Shown one piece after another: positions 17,494 through 26,118 of a stretch of DNA of 64,000 bases (within the stretch, counting starts at the first letter, position 1; the number at the start of each line of letters is the position of its first letter). A program made the position numbers and the translations under genes. The notes under the pieces were generated by a model, which did no database searches, was not told the DNA's origin, and was given only the letters and a program-made list of their open reading frames with translations. Location: NCBI GenBank assembly GCA_949292175.1, contig CASEYJ010000003.1:248001-312000 (forward strand), given 5' to 3'. This DNA is from an uncultured bacterium (GTDB lineage Bacteria; Cyanobacteriota; Vampirovibrionia; Gastranaerophilales; Gastranaerophilaceae).

Positions 17494-18644
17494 TATACGA
17501 TACAACTCCCTTCCTGTTCTATTGCATCTATCACATTTGCAAATGAATTTGCGTCCAATTTATCTTTCAAATGATATAAAAATTTTTCCAGAGAAAAATC
17601 TTTATACTTTTCATTTTGAATTTGAATTTTAGCCAAAGCGTTGTGATAAATTATATTTTTATAAATCTTTTGTAATTCTTGATTTAAAATATCGTGTGCA
17701 TCTTCTACGGCTTTTTCTCTTTTTAAATTATTGCTTCTCACAACTTCTTTAAAATAATCAATAGTAATCAGTTCACAATTTTCTATTTTAGAAATTTCCC
17801 TATCAATATCATAAGGAAGAGCTAAATCAATAAATAACACTTTTTTAGAAGACAAGTTTGAAATTGTATCTTCATAATTTATCGTATAATGAGGACTTTT
17901 CGTTGCAGAAACTACAATGTCCATATTTTTCAAATATTCAAATCTTCTTGTATAATCTAATACTTCAACTTTATCGGTAAAATCAATGGAATTTCCATGA
18001 ACCCTTTTTGTTGCATATATTTTAGCGTTGAAATCTTTATTTAAAATATTTCTTATAATCGTAGAACCAATCTTCCCGCTACCGCCAATTATCATAATCT
18101 TTGGAGATAATATGTTATTTTTTTGCATAAAATGTCTAATTTCGTTGCAAGCCAATGTTGCAAAAGATAATGCAGATTTTGAAATAGCAGTCTGCGTCTT
18201 GATTTTTTTTGCACAAGATAATGCACTCAAAAAAGTTGTATTCAATTCATACCCAGTTCTTTTCTCTCTCAATGAATCAAGATATGTCTGCTTAACCTGT
18301 GACAGAATTTCATTCTCTCCAACAATCATAGAATCCAGTCCGCAAGTGACTTTAAAAATATGCTCAATTGCACTTTGTTCTTCGTAATATCTGGCATATT
18401 TTCTTATTTCACTGACAGAAAGATTAGTCTTCTTTGCCAGCAAATCCTCTAAGATAGAAAACACACTACCCTTCGACTCAACATATATCTCTGTCCTGTT
18501 ACAAGTCGCCAGAATGATGCATTTTGCATCAGTTATAAATTCACTTAACTGAGATAAGAAATTTTCTCTTTCAGAATCCGTAAATGCAAATTTATTTCTA
18601 ATTTTTTCGGGAGCAGTTTTGAAACTTATACTTACACATTTCAA
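17493..18644 (-). CDS. hemA: Glutamyl-tRNA reductase
   Basis: A 383-aa enzyme that reduces glutamyl-tRNA to glutamate-1-semialdehyde, the committed step of the C5 pathway. Cys48 in ATCNRTEIYVE is the catalytic residue; GLDSMIVGENEILSQVKQTY and the NADPH-binding IGGSGKIGSTI follow. The start is TTG at 18644: AAGGAG sits 7 nt upstream, and the TTG overlaps the TGA of the reductase gene. A rare start within an overlap suggests translation coupled to the reductase. It is slightly shorter than typical HemA (about 420) but contains all domains. Confidence 0.93.
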   Translation of the reverse strand: MKCVSISFKTAPEKIRNKFAFTDSERENFLSQLSEFITDAKCIILATCNRTEIYVESKGSVFSILEDLLAKKTNLSVSEIRKYARYYEEQSAIEHIFKVTCGLDSMIVGENEILSQVKQTYLDSLREKRTGYELNTTFLSALSCAKKIKTQTAISKSALSFATLACNEIRHFMQKNNILSPKIMIIGGSGKIGSTIIRNILNKDFNAKIYATKRVHGNSIDFTDKVEVLDYTRRFEYLKNMDIVVSATKSPHYTINYEDTISNLSSKKVLFIDLALPYDIDREISKIENCELITIDYFKEVVRSNNLKREKAVEDAHDILNQELQKIYKNIIYHNALAKIQIQNEKYKDFSLEKFLYHLKDKLDANSFANVIDAIEQEGSCIV

Positions 18645-20200
18645 ATTGCAAACTCCTTGACGATTTCCATAAATCGTTCCGTATTATTATCAAGCCAACT
18701 ATCGAAATTAGAATTTGAAGCCTGAACTTCTCTACCTAATTTTCTGAACATTTCAGGAATATTATCGGCACTGATCGTTCCAAGAACTTCTCCAAAACGC
18801 TCACATCCTTGATATTCGTTGCCACCATAAAAAATATCAAATGCATCAACAAGCACACCATCTATTTTTTTCTTTCCGCCTTTAAAACCGATATTAGAAG
18901 TCTGGTGAACTCCACATGAAGACGGACAGCCAGAAATACATAACCTTGGCAATGTTCCATCAGTAAAATTTTCTTCCTTATCTACTTGAATAATTTTTCT
19001 TAAAAGCCCGCTTGAATCAGCCACCCCTTGCTGACATATTGTTGTTCCAACACAACTGACAGACTCTTGCAATTCAGTATCTGCGTTATCAGAACTCAAC
19101 AGGTCAAGCACCTTGTTTGCTTCACCGGTTGTCAAATTAGTAATATACATTTCTTCTTTTGTTGAAATTCTAATTCCAATATCCTCAAAATTAGAAACCA
19201 AATCATACAAGTCTTTTAAAACTTTAACTGAAGGATTACCCAACAAAGGATGATATTTAACTGCGTACAAACCATCTTGCTTTTGCTCTATTATATTCCT
19301 TGAAGGGTTTATTGCGACTCCATCACCTTGTTTTGAGATAGTTTTTTCATCAACAACGAAACTTAAATCCTCAGATTTCTTTAATTCTTCAAGGATACGC
19401 TTAAACTCTGATAAGTATAGCTCTTCCCCAATAGTTTTTGGAATATATCTTGTTCTAGCCTTTGCTCTGTTCTCATAATTACCATACTTCATAAACATTT
19501 GAACCATAGTCATCACATAATATAGAACATCTCCAGGTTCAATATCTTCAGCTGTTTTAATACCGAATTCAGGATTTACCCCAAGCCCGCCGGCAGTGTA
19601 TAAATCAAACTTCCCGTTTGCCTTTGCAACAAATCCCATATCTCTATAAGTTGCATGAACTATATTCTTTCGAGAATTTGAGAAGCCAACCTTCAACTTT
19701 CTTGGGAGTTTTATCTTGCCAATTAAATCTATTAGAAAATCTGAAACAACCTTAGCATAAGGACTTACATCAAAATATTCATCTTTTTCAACCCCTGACA
19801 AAGGAGAACACAAAACATTTCTCGGGTGATCACCGCCGCCACCACGCGTTACAATTCCGGCATCATAAGTTTCAAGCATCAAAGTCGGAATAACTTCAGG
19901 TTTTAAGTTATGAAATTGAATTGATTGGTTCGTTGTATAATGGACTTTCTCAACATTGTATTTCTCAATGCTGTCTAGAATAAACTTAAATTTATCAAAC
20001 TCTAAAATCCCTGCAGGAATTCTAAATCTGAGCATCCCTGTCTTATGCCCACGTTCAGAATATGTCCCGAAACCTCCGGATATAGATTTGTATTCTGACA
20101 TTGAAAGTTCACCGTTATAATAACTTTCACAAACTTTGCCAAAATCTTGAATTTCACGTCTAATACTTTTTTCATCAATCCTTCCGGATGTAATTGTCAT
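18641..20200 (-). CDS. Siroheme [4Fe-4S] sulfite/nitrite reductase
   Basis: About 519 aa, of the NirA/Sir family with two ferredoxin-like and two siroheme-binding halves. TGMLRFRIPAGIL, TTNQSIQFHNL and TRGGGGDHPRNVLCSPLSG are the first half. The cluster/siroheme ligands are CVGTTIC (Cx5C) and CISGCPSSCG (ending Cx3C). It reduces sulfite to sulfide or nitrite to ammonia with a small electron donor; sequence alone does not decide. ATG at 20200 is preferred because GGAG sits 9 nt upstream; an ATG at 20215 lacks a ribosome site. It is first in the operon that makes its own cofactor and lies beside an asrA remnant, which favours sulfite. Confidence 0.85.
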   Translation of the reverse strand: MTITSGRIDEKSIRREIQDFGKVCESYYNGELSMSEYKSISGGFGTYSERGHKTGMLRFRIPAGILEFDKFKFILDSIEKYNVEKVHYTTNQSIQFHNLKPEVIPTLMLETYDAGIVTRGGGGDHPRNVLCSPLSGVEKDEYFDVSPYAKVVSDFLIDLIGKIKLPRKLKVGFSNSRKNIVHATYRDMGFVAKANGKFDLYTAGGLGVNPEFGIKTAEDIEPGDVLYYVMTMVQMFMKYGNYENRAKARTRYIPKTIGEELYLSEFKRILEELKKSEDLSFVVDEKTISKQGDGVAINPSRNIIEQKQDGLYAVKYHPLLGNPSVKVLKDLYDLVSNFEDIGIRISTKEEMYITNLTTGEANKVLDLLSSDNADTELQESVSCVGTTICQQGVADSSGLLRKIIQVDKEENFTDGTLPRLCISGCPSSCGVHQTSNIGFKGGKKKIDGVLVDAFDIFYGGNEYQGCERFGEVLGTISADNIPEMFRKLGREVQASNSNFDSWLDNNTERFMEIVKEFAI

Positions 20201-20304
20201 AACTTTGTTCTCCATTTTGCTTTATTACATTTTACCTCAAAACAAGCCGTTTTACATTAAATATTTGTAAAGATTAGTCACCCCCACACTACAACATAAA
20301 AACT

Positions 20305-20333
20305 TTGACAAAATCTTAATTTGATATTAAAAT
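20305..20333 (+). promoter_or_regulatory. Strong sigma70 promoter of the asrA remnant
   Basis: TTGACA at 20305-20310, a 17-nt spacer, then TAAAAT at 20328-20333. This is a near-consensus promoter that now drives only the deleted asrA remnant. Confidence 0.75.
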
Positions 20334-20368
20334 CATATGATAATTTTCATCTTATTATGGAGTTTATT

Positions 20369-20831
20369 ATGGGTTATAAAACAAATTTCGCTGGAATCAA
20401 TGAATTATTCTGTAAAATTACAGAAAGCAATTGAAGTTCAGGCAAAAATTTATGAAGAAAATGGTGATTTTCAAGATTTTTACTTTTCGAGAATTAAAAA
20501 CAAATTAAAATTTGTATTAATGGACTGTAACGGCGGTGATGACACTTGCTTTTGCCTAAGCATGAATTCAAACGTTACGGATAATTGGTCAATCGCAATT
20601 AAACAACTTGAAAATGAATATTTATTATCGGTTAAAGACGAAGAGTTCACACAATATTTCGACAATTGCGAACAAGCTGAATATTCACCTGAATTTGTCA
20701 AAGAGAACTCTCTCACTGTAAAAATAAAAGATATCCCAAACAAAGACGTACTAAATAAACTTAAACAGCATCCATTCTGGCAAGAAACCGAATACCGTTC
20801 TAACTTTAATGTTAAACCACCAAAAATTTAG
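20369..20831 (+). pseudogene. asrA: Anaerobic sulfite reductase subunit A (asrA) remnant with internal and 3' deletions
   Basis: A gene start with GGAG and ATG at 20369 opens MGYKTNFAGINELFCKITES, an AsrA-like N-terminus, but stops at 20434. A second frame, open from before this point to 20831, then matches the AsrA middle: DFYFSRIKNKLKFVLMDC, DDTCFCLSMNSNVTDN, EYSPEFVKENSLTV and KQHPFWQETEYRS. By comparison with Salmonella AsrA as I remember it, about 85 codons are missing between the two parts. The sequence also ends just before the cysteine-rich ferredoxin motifs (CISCGRC onwards). Both Fe-S domains are therefore lost. Promoter and terminator remain. A long frame starting at 20337 exists but is only the fused remnant. 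Confidence 0.8.
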
Positions 20832-20850
20832 ACAATATCTTCTAAATTTT
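20823..20850. terminator. Terminator hairpin at the end of the asrA remnant
   Basis: A 10-bp perfect but AT-rich stem (AAAATTTAGA / TCTAAATTTT) with an 8-nt loop. The TAG stop of the remnant is within the left arm. It could serve both this gene and the convergent gene ending at 20854. Confidence 0.55.
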
Positions 20851-20853
20851 CTT

Positions 20854-22404
20854 CTAGGCAAGATTTTTCTTCTCTGCCTGCTGTTTTTTGGCTTTGTATC
20901 GTGTCATTTTATCATTAATCATAGGTAACACAAAGCCAAGTGTAATTGCAGAGTATGCAAGTCCTGCAATATGTGCAGCATTAAGTTTCCATATATTTTT
21001 CTTTGCAAAATTAGTGCCCTTTGATGCAATTTCAGCATGTGTTTTTAAGTTCAGGTCATTTAACCAATGTTTAAGCCCCTTTCCATCCTGCTTAATATTA
21101 AACAGATTTTTACAATCTTTGTCTAAAATATTAGCAACACCTTTAGCCGCAAATCCACCAAACACAAGCCAGTTTAAAAATCCAAAATAATCTCGGGTCA
21201 CAGATTCTCTCAATTCTGTATCATTGTCCGCTGCAAGAAAACGACCTACTATTGTTGAAGCATACACAGTTTTGATGGCATTTCCACTTGTAACAGGGCC
21301 GGTAAATTCTAATTTTTTAACAAAATCTTTCAAATTTTTAACTCGCATAACCGTAACTACCATTGCAATCATGCCGGCACTTGCTAATATTTTCTTCAAC
21401 CATAATTTTGGATCAAATTCCTGTTTTGTATTCTTGTTTGCTTTTGCTTTTTTAGCATAATCAACATCACCAACAAAACCCTTTTTACCTGTTCTCTTTT
21501 CGGTAATCTTTCTATTTATATATTGGTTAGTAAGCCCTAATGCAGAAGCTCCTGCTAAAGCCCCAAATATTTTGATATTATTAACTCTTGCAATCTTTTT
21601 CAATGCAAGATTCACATCAACACCACTATTTGCGAAAACTTTTTTACCCATATCATAAGTATCTCGAAGCACATTCTCAAGTGTTGCTGACAAATCATTT
21701 CCACCAATTTTTACATGAATATCTCTCTCAGCACCCAACGCATTTACAATTCTTGCCTGCATTATTTTCAACGCATTTTTTCTATCCTTGCTTGTTATAT
21801 TTTTAGAATTGATTAAGTCGGTCATAGTTGAAATCATACCGTCTTTTGTTTTCAATCTCTCAGCAAGCCCTGCGAAATTGGTATTATCCCAATTAATTTT
21901 TTCCCATCCTTTTGAATTTTGCCAATCTACATTGTCCCAATTAATATCTTTAAAATATTTTATATCTTTATAATCACGTCCACCTAAATTATCAAAAACA
22001 TTCCTTACATATTTTTCAACATTATTATCTGCATTATCCCAAGCTGCCTTCAAAACCCCAATAGAATCTTTTGAAAACCAAGTATTAGAATCAATCTTCA
22101 CATCAGGCATAACAAAATTATTCGCAATTTTGGCAATTCCAATACTCAACAACCCTGCAGATAAACAATTAATAAAAGTTCCGCTTAATTCTCTAAAAAA
22201 TGTTTCTGCACCTGCATCTTTATTTCTGGCCTTAGCATCATAATAAGTTCGGGGAGCTACCATTGCACCTACATCTATCAAAACAGCATTCGCCATTTCA
22301 TTAGTATCAAGAAGCTTTAAGCTACTTGTTAAAGCACCATCCAATGCGCCTTTAAAATTTTGTGGTCTACGTTTGACATCATAATTATCAATAGTTAATC
22401 TCAT
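20854..22404 (-). CDS. Lineage-specific membrane protein with N-terminal NFKG motif
   Basis: A 516-aa protein of unknown function. After a short basic N-terminus comes NFKG (residues 16-19). Residues ~70-95 are a hydrophobic helix; a Trp/Asp/Asn-rich patch (INWDNVDWQN, then EKINWDNTNF) follows. Several further hydrophobic helices occupy 270-500 (IFGALAGASALGLTNQYI, LASAGMIAMVVTVMRV, FLNWLVFGGFAAKGVANI, IAGLAYSAITLGFVLPMI). The end is Lys/Gln-rich. AAGGGGA precedes the ATG. Length, motif and helices resemble families I associate with Gastranaerophilales; no enzyme motif is seen. It is a single gene between the asrA remnant and the small peptide gene. Confidence 0.7.
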   Translation of the reverse strand: MRLTIDNYDVKRRPQNFKGALDGALTSSLKLLDTNEMANAVLIDVGAMVAPRTYYDAKARNKDAGAETFFRELSGTFINCLSAGLLSIGIAKIANNFVMPDVKIDSNTWFSKDSIGVLKAAWDNADNNVEKYVRNVFDNLGGRDYKDIKYFKDINWDNVDWQNSKGWEKINWDNTNFAGLAERLKTKDGMISTMTDLINSKNITSKDRKNALKIMQARIVNALGAERDIHVKIGGNDLSATLENVLRDTYDMGKKVFANSGVDVNLALKKIARVNNIKIFGALAGASALGLTNQYINRKITEKRTGKKGFVGDVDYAKKAKANKNTKQEFDPKLWLKKILASAGMIAMVVTVMRVKNLKDFVKKLEFTGPVTSGNAIKTVYASTIVGRFLAADNDTELRESVTRDYFGFLNWLVFGGFAAKGVANILDKDCKNLFNIKQDGKGLKHWLNDLNLKTHAEIASKGTNFAKKNIWKLNAAHIAGLAYSAITLGFVLPMINDKMTRYKAKKQQAEKKNLA

Positions 22405-22430
22405 GTGTTCCCCTTATATTTTTACATACT

Positions 22431-22463
22431 AAAAAATCCCGCCTAAACTACAATAGCGGGACC
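22431..22463 (-). terminator. Rho-independent terminator of the small peptide gene
   Basis: On the minus strand TCCCGC pairs with GCGGGA across a 13-nt loop and is followed by six T. It is the most GC-rich hairpin in the area and lies 36 nt after the peptide stop. Confidence 0.8.
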
Positions 22464-22498
22464 TAAATATTTATCACAAATTTCACTGCTTAAAAAAT

Positions 22499-22582
22499 CT
22501 AAACGCCAAAATTCATACAAGTCCCGGAGCACTTGGATGAGGAGGAGGAGTTATTAGATTTTACAGTAAATAAATTCATCAT
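22499..22582 (-). CDS. 27-residue Ser-rich, two-cysteine peptide
   Basis: A tiny gene with all signals: a promoter (22600-22629), AGGA 5-6 nt before ATG-ATG (22582 or 22579), 27 codons, stop, and a strong terminator. The product starts MMNLFTVKSNN, has five consecutive Ser coded by a near-perfect TCC repeat, then KCSGTC and ends MNFGV. There is no hydrophobic signal sequence. The Cx3C pair and Ser run recall modified-peptide (RiPP) precursors or small secreted signals, but no modifying enzyme is adjacent and I recognise no family. Together with its spacers it explains the 360-nt gap between the FKG gene and the CoA-disulfide reductase. Confidence 0.55.
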   Translation of the reverse strand: MMNLFTVKSNNSSSSSKCSGTCMNFGV

Positions 22583-22599
22583 ATTTTTCCTATGCTTGT

Positions 22600-22629
22600 A
22601 GTATAAATCAAAACTAAAATTTTTGTCAA
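22600..22629 (-). promoter_or_regulatory. Sigma70 promoter of the small peptide gene
   Basis: On the minus strand TTGACA (22624-22629) is followed by 18 nt and TATACT (22600-22605), 18 nt before the first ATG. Confidence 0.7.
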
Positions 22630-22764
22630 TAACCAAAATTGATAATTTAATTCTTAAAATAAAATTAAAATTTGCATATTGATTGTTCACAAGTTGCTAT
22701 AATATAGACAAATTTGATAATATAAACATATTGTACGAACATACTAATAAAATGCGAGGTTAAT

Positions 22765-24390
22765 ATGAAAGTAGTTATAATTGGCGGTGGAGCTTGTGGT
22801 GCGAGTTGTGCAGCCCGCCTAAGAAGATTAGATGAAAATTGTGAAATCACTATCCTTGAAAGAACTGACGAAGTTTCTATTGCAAATTGTGGCTTACCAT
22901 ATTATTGCTCCGGAGTGATTAAAGATAGAGAAAATATTCTGGTTTCGACTCCTGCACGCTTTAAAAATATGTTTAATATTAACGTACACCTAAATAGTGA
23001 AGTTGTCGAAATTAACAAAAAAGAAAAATTTGTACTTACACAAACAAATGTGAAATTTTATTACGATAAATTAGTCTTGGCACAAGGTGCAAATCCTATT
23101 AAACCAAACTTAGATGGAATAAATAATAAAAATATTTTTTCAGTAAGAACATTAAACGATGCTGATAATATCAAAAATTACATAGCACAGAATAATGTTA
23201 AAAATGCTGTCGTAATCGGCGGAGGTTTCATTGGTGTGGAAATGGCTGAAAACCTAGCACATTTAAACATCGATACAAAACTTATAGAATTATCCGACCA
23301 AATTCTAACACCTGTTGATAAAGAAATTGCAAGTTTTGCTCAAAATGAAATGAGAGCAAATGGTATAGAATTAATATTATCAGATGGTGTAAAATCTTTC
23401 AGCCACAATGAAATTGAATTATCATCAGGAAGAAAAATTCCATATAACATTGCAATCCTATCAATAGGAGTAAAACCGGAAATAACTCTTGCGCAAAATG
23501 CAGGATTAGAAGTAAACAGAGGCATCAAAGTTAATGATAACTTGCAAACTTCGGACTCTGACATCTATGCCGGAGGCGACAGCATCGAAGTTAAAAGTTT
23601 TATTTCAGATGAAGATGTTTTAATCCCGCTTGCAGGACCTGCAAACCGACAGGGACGAATTATTGCAGACAACATTTGCGGAATAAATTCTACTTACAAA
23701 AAATCACAAGGCACTTCAGTTCTAAAAGTTTTTGACTACACCGTTGCAACAACAGGCTACAATGAAAAACTTTTACAAAAAGAACAAATACCTTATTGGA
23801 AAGTATTAACAGTTGGGAATTCCCATGCCGGATACTATCCTGATGCAACTCCAAGTTTATTTAAACTTCTTTTTAATACCGAAGGAGAAATTCTTGGCGC
23901 ACAAGCGGTAGGCCAAAAGGGAGTTGAAAAAAGAATAGATGTTATAGCTTCTGTTATGAGAAATAATGGTAAAATTCAAGAACTACTTGATAGCGAACTT
24001 TGTTACGCACCACCATATTCTTCAGCAAAAGATCCGGTTAATATCCTAGGAATGTGTGCAGATAATGTTTTGAGAGGATTTGTAAAACCTGCATATTATG
24101 AAGATATTCAAGACGCAGTCCTTATTGATGTAAGAATTCCTGAAAGCTACAAAGCTAAAACTATTGCAGGAGCAATTAATATTCCAATAGGTGAATTAAG
24201 AAACAGAATTGACGAAATTCCAAAAGACAAAAAAGTAATTTTATTCTGTAACACAGGCTACACAAGCTATCTTGCATCAAGAATATTAGTTCAACACGGT
24301 TTTAACAATGTATATTCGTTGATGGCAGGAATAAAATTATATAATGAAATTCAAAGAGATAAGGAAGCAAAAGTAAAAAATCTTATATAA
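22765..24390 (+). CDS. cdr: CoA-disulfide reductase with C-terminal rhodanese domain
   Basis: A 541-aa flavoprotein. Residues 1-440 are a pyridine-nucleotide-disulfide oxidoreductase: FAD-binding VVIIGGGACGAS, the single active Cys42 in SIANCGLPYY, NAD-binding VVIGGGFIGVEMAE, and DSDIYAGGDSIEV. Residues ~455-540 are a rhodanese domain with CNTGYTSY as active loop. CoADR-RHD proteins reduce CoA disulfide or persulfides with NAD(P)H, linking thiol redox and sulfane sulfur. CGAGG precedes the ATG; a TATAAT at 22698-22703 is the likely -10. It stands alone, between sulfur-reduction genes and Hcp, which fits a role in reactive-sulfur or oxygen stress. Confidence 0.87.
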   Translation: MKVVIIGGGACGASCAARLRRLDENCEITILERTDEVSIANCGLPYYCSGVIKDRENILVSTPARFKNMFNINVHLNSEVVEINKKEKFVLTQTNVKFYYDKLVLAQGANPIKPNLDGINNKNIFSVRTLNDADNIKNYIAQNNVKNAVVIGGGFIGVEMAENLAHLNIDTKLIELSDQILTPVDKEIASFAQNEMRANGIELILSDGVKSFSHNEIELSSGRKIPYNIAILSIGVKPEITLAQNAGLEVNRGIKVNDNLQTSDSDIYAGGDSIEVKSFISDEDVLIPLAGPANRQGRIIADNICGINSTYKKSQGTSVLKVFDYTVATTGYNEKLLQKEQIPYWKVLTVGNSHAGYYPDATPSLFKLLFNTEGEILGAQAVGQKGVEKRIDVIASVMRNNGKIQELLDSELCYAPPYSSAKDPVNILGMCADNVLRGFVKPAYYEDIQDAVLIDVRIPESYKAKTIAGAINIPIGELRNRIDEIPKDKKVILFCNTGYTSYLASRILVQHGFNNVYSLMAGIKLYNEIQRDKEAKVKNLI

Positions 24391-24517
24391 TCTAATTTAT
24401 TTACATAATATTCATAACTTTTTTCATAGACTGCAGAAAAAAATATAGCTAAAAGAATTATATAGTTTTATCAAGACATATAATTGTTGTTGCTATATTA
24501 TTTGAGTGCGTATTCAC

Positions 24518-24550
24518 TAGTTAAAAATTTTTATAAAGAACGTTTAACTA
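24518..24550. promoter_or_regulatory. 8-bp inverted repeat in the hcp leader
   Basis: TAGTTAAA (24518-24525) and TTTAACTA (24543-24550) form a perfect inverted repeat with a 17-nt AT-rich spacer, 24 nt before the hcp ATG. It could be an operator for a dimeric regulator or a hairpin over the leader. No recognised Fnr/NsrR consensus was seen. Confidence 0.4.
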
Positions 24551-24574
24551 ATATGTATAACGAAGGAGAAAATT

Positions 24575-26107
24575 ATGAGTATGTTTTGTTTTCAATGTGA
24601 ACAGACTGCGCAAGGGAAAGGCTGTACGGTGCAGGGCATATGTGGCAAAAAAGCTGATACGGCAAATCTTCAAGATGATTTGACAAGCAAATTAATTGAG
24701 TTAGCAAATTGCGGACAGAAAAATGATGCTAATACAAAACTAATTATTGACGGGCTTTTTACTACCATTACTAATGTGAATTTTGATGATAAATCCATAA
24801 AAGATTTTATTCAAAAAGTACAAGATAGTATTAGCTGTGAGTCAAAATTCGATATAAAAACCGTATGGAATTGTAATGAAGATATGAGAAGCCTAAAGTC
24901 TTTAGTTTTGTTTGGCCTAAAGGGAATGGCAGCTTACGCCCATCACGCGAGAGTTTTAGGTTATAAAGATCCAGAAGTGGATGATTTCTTTTATGAAGCA
25001 TTGCAGGGAGTCTCTAAGGAGCTTTCTGCGGATGAGTTATTAAAACTGGTCTTAAAGACTGGGGAAATAAATTTGAAGTGTATGGAACTTTTGGACAAGG
25101 CAAATACTCAGACTTATGGTATTCCTTCTCCCCAAAAAGTCACTACAAATATCGAAAAAGGTCCGTTTATAATCGTGACGGGTCATGATTTGAGGGATTT
25201 AAGTCTGCTTTTAGAACAAACAAAGGATAAGGGTATAAATATTTATACTCATGGTGAAATGTTACCTTGTCATGCTTATCCGGAATTGAATAAGTACCCT
25301 CATTTGAAAGGAAATTTTGGGACAGCTTGGCAAAATCAACAAAAAGAATTTGATAATGTTCCTGCAGCAATTCTGTTTACGACAAATTGTATTATGCCTG
25401 TAAAAAATAGTTATAAGGACAGGGTATTTACAACTTCAGTAGTAGAATATCCTGAAATTGTTCATATTGGTGAAGATAAAGACTTTACTTCAGTGATTAA
25501 AAAAGCTCTGGAACTTGGCGGATACGATGAAGATAAAAAGATGACCGGAATAAATGGCGGAGATATTTTGACGGTTGGCTTTGGACATAATACAGTTTTG
25601 TCTGTTGCTGATAGAGTTATTGATGCTGTAAAATCCGGCGATATAAAGCACATCTTTTTAGTAGGAGGTTGCGATGGTGCAAAGCCTGGTAGAAATTATT
25701 ATACAGAGTTTGTAAAACTACTTCCAAAAGATACAATTGTTTTGACTCTTGCTTGCGGCAAGTATCGATTTAACGATTTGGATTTGGGCGAAATTAACGG
25801 AATTCCGAGATTACTTGATATGGGACAGTGTAACGATGCGTATTCTGCAATAAAAGTTGCAGTCGAACTTTCAAAAGCATTTAATTGTTCGGTTAATAAG
25901 CTTCCTTTGTCTCTTGTATTATCTTGGTACGAGCAAAAAGCGGTGTGTATATTATTAACACTCCTATATTTGGGTATTGAAAATATAAAACTCGGTCCGA
26001 CACTGCCTGCTTTTGTGTCACCAAATGTGTTGAATATTTTGGTAGATAAATATAAAATAAAACCAATCACAACTCCAGAACAAGATATCAAGGAGATATT
26101 GAACTAA
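24575..26107 (+). CDS. hcp: Hybrid-cluster protein (hydroxylamine reductase / NO-stress enzyme)
   Basis: A 510-aa Hcp. The N-terminal cluster ligands are C5, C8, C17 and C23 (Cx2Cx8Cx5C), the spacing of Hcp from strict anaerobes. Further ligands lie in YTHGEMLPCHAYPEL, TTNCIMP, GGCDGAKPGRNYY and LACGKYRFN, which hold the [4Fe-2O-2S] hybrid cluster. Hcp reduces NO to N2O, or hydroxylamine to ammonia in vitro, and in some bacteria drives protein S-nitrosylation. GAAGGAG precedes the ATG. A single-gene unit with an inverted repeat in its leader and a strong terminator behind it; no hcr reductase gene is adjacent. Confidence 0.95.
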   Translation: MSMFCFQCEQTAQGKGCTVQGICGKKADTANLQDDLTSKLIELANCGQKNDANTKLIIDGLFTTITNVNFDDKSIKDFIQKVQDSISCESKFDIKTVWNCNEDMRSLKSLVLFGLKGMAAYAHHARVLGYKDPEVDDFFYEALQGVSKELSADELLKLVLKTGEINLKCMELLDKANTQTYGIPSPQKVTTNIEKGPFIIVTGHDLRDLSLLLEQTKDKGINIYTHGEMLPCHAYPELNKYPHLKGNFGTAWQNQQKEFDNVPAAILFTTNCIMPVKNSYKDRVFTTSVVEYPEIVHIGEDKDFTSVIKKALELGGYDEDKKMTGINGGDILTVGFGHNTVLSVADRVIDAVKSGDIKHIFLVGGCDGAKPGRNYYTEFVKLLPKDTIVLTLACGKYRFNDLDLGEINGIPRLLDMGQCNDAYSAIKVAVELSKAFNCSVNKLPLSLVLSWYEQKAVCILLTLLYLGIENIKLGPTLPAFVSPNVLNILVDKYKIKPITTPEQDIKEILN

Positions 26108-26118
26108 TAATGTATAAA

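Noticed and set aside
20200-20260. Leaderless start for the siroheme reductase at 20215
   Set aside because: A TAATAA lies near, but a better start at 20200 has GGAG at 9 nt, so the gene is not needed as a leaderless example.
20337-20831. 164-aa gene with a hydrophobic N-terminus starting at 20337
   Set aside because: The first residues are an out-of-frame reading of the true asrA start (ATG at 20369 with GGAG). The long frame results from a deletion joining two parts.
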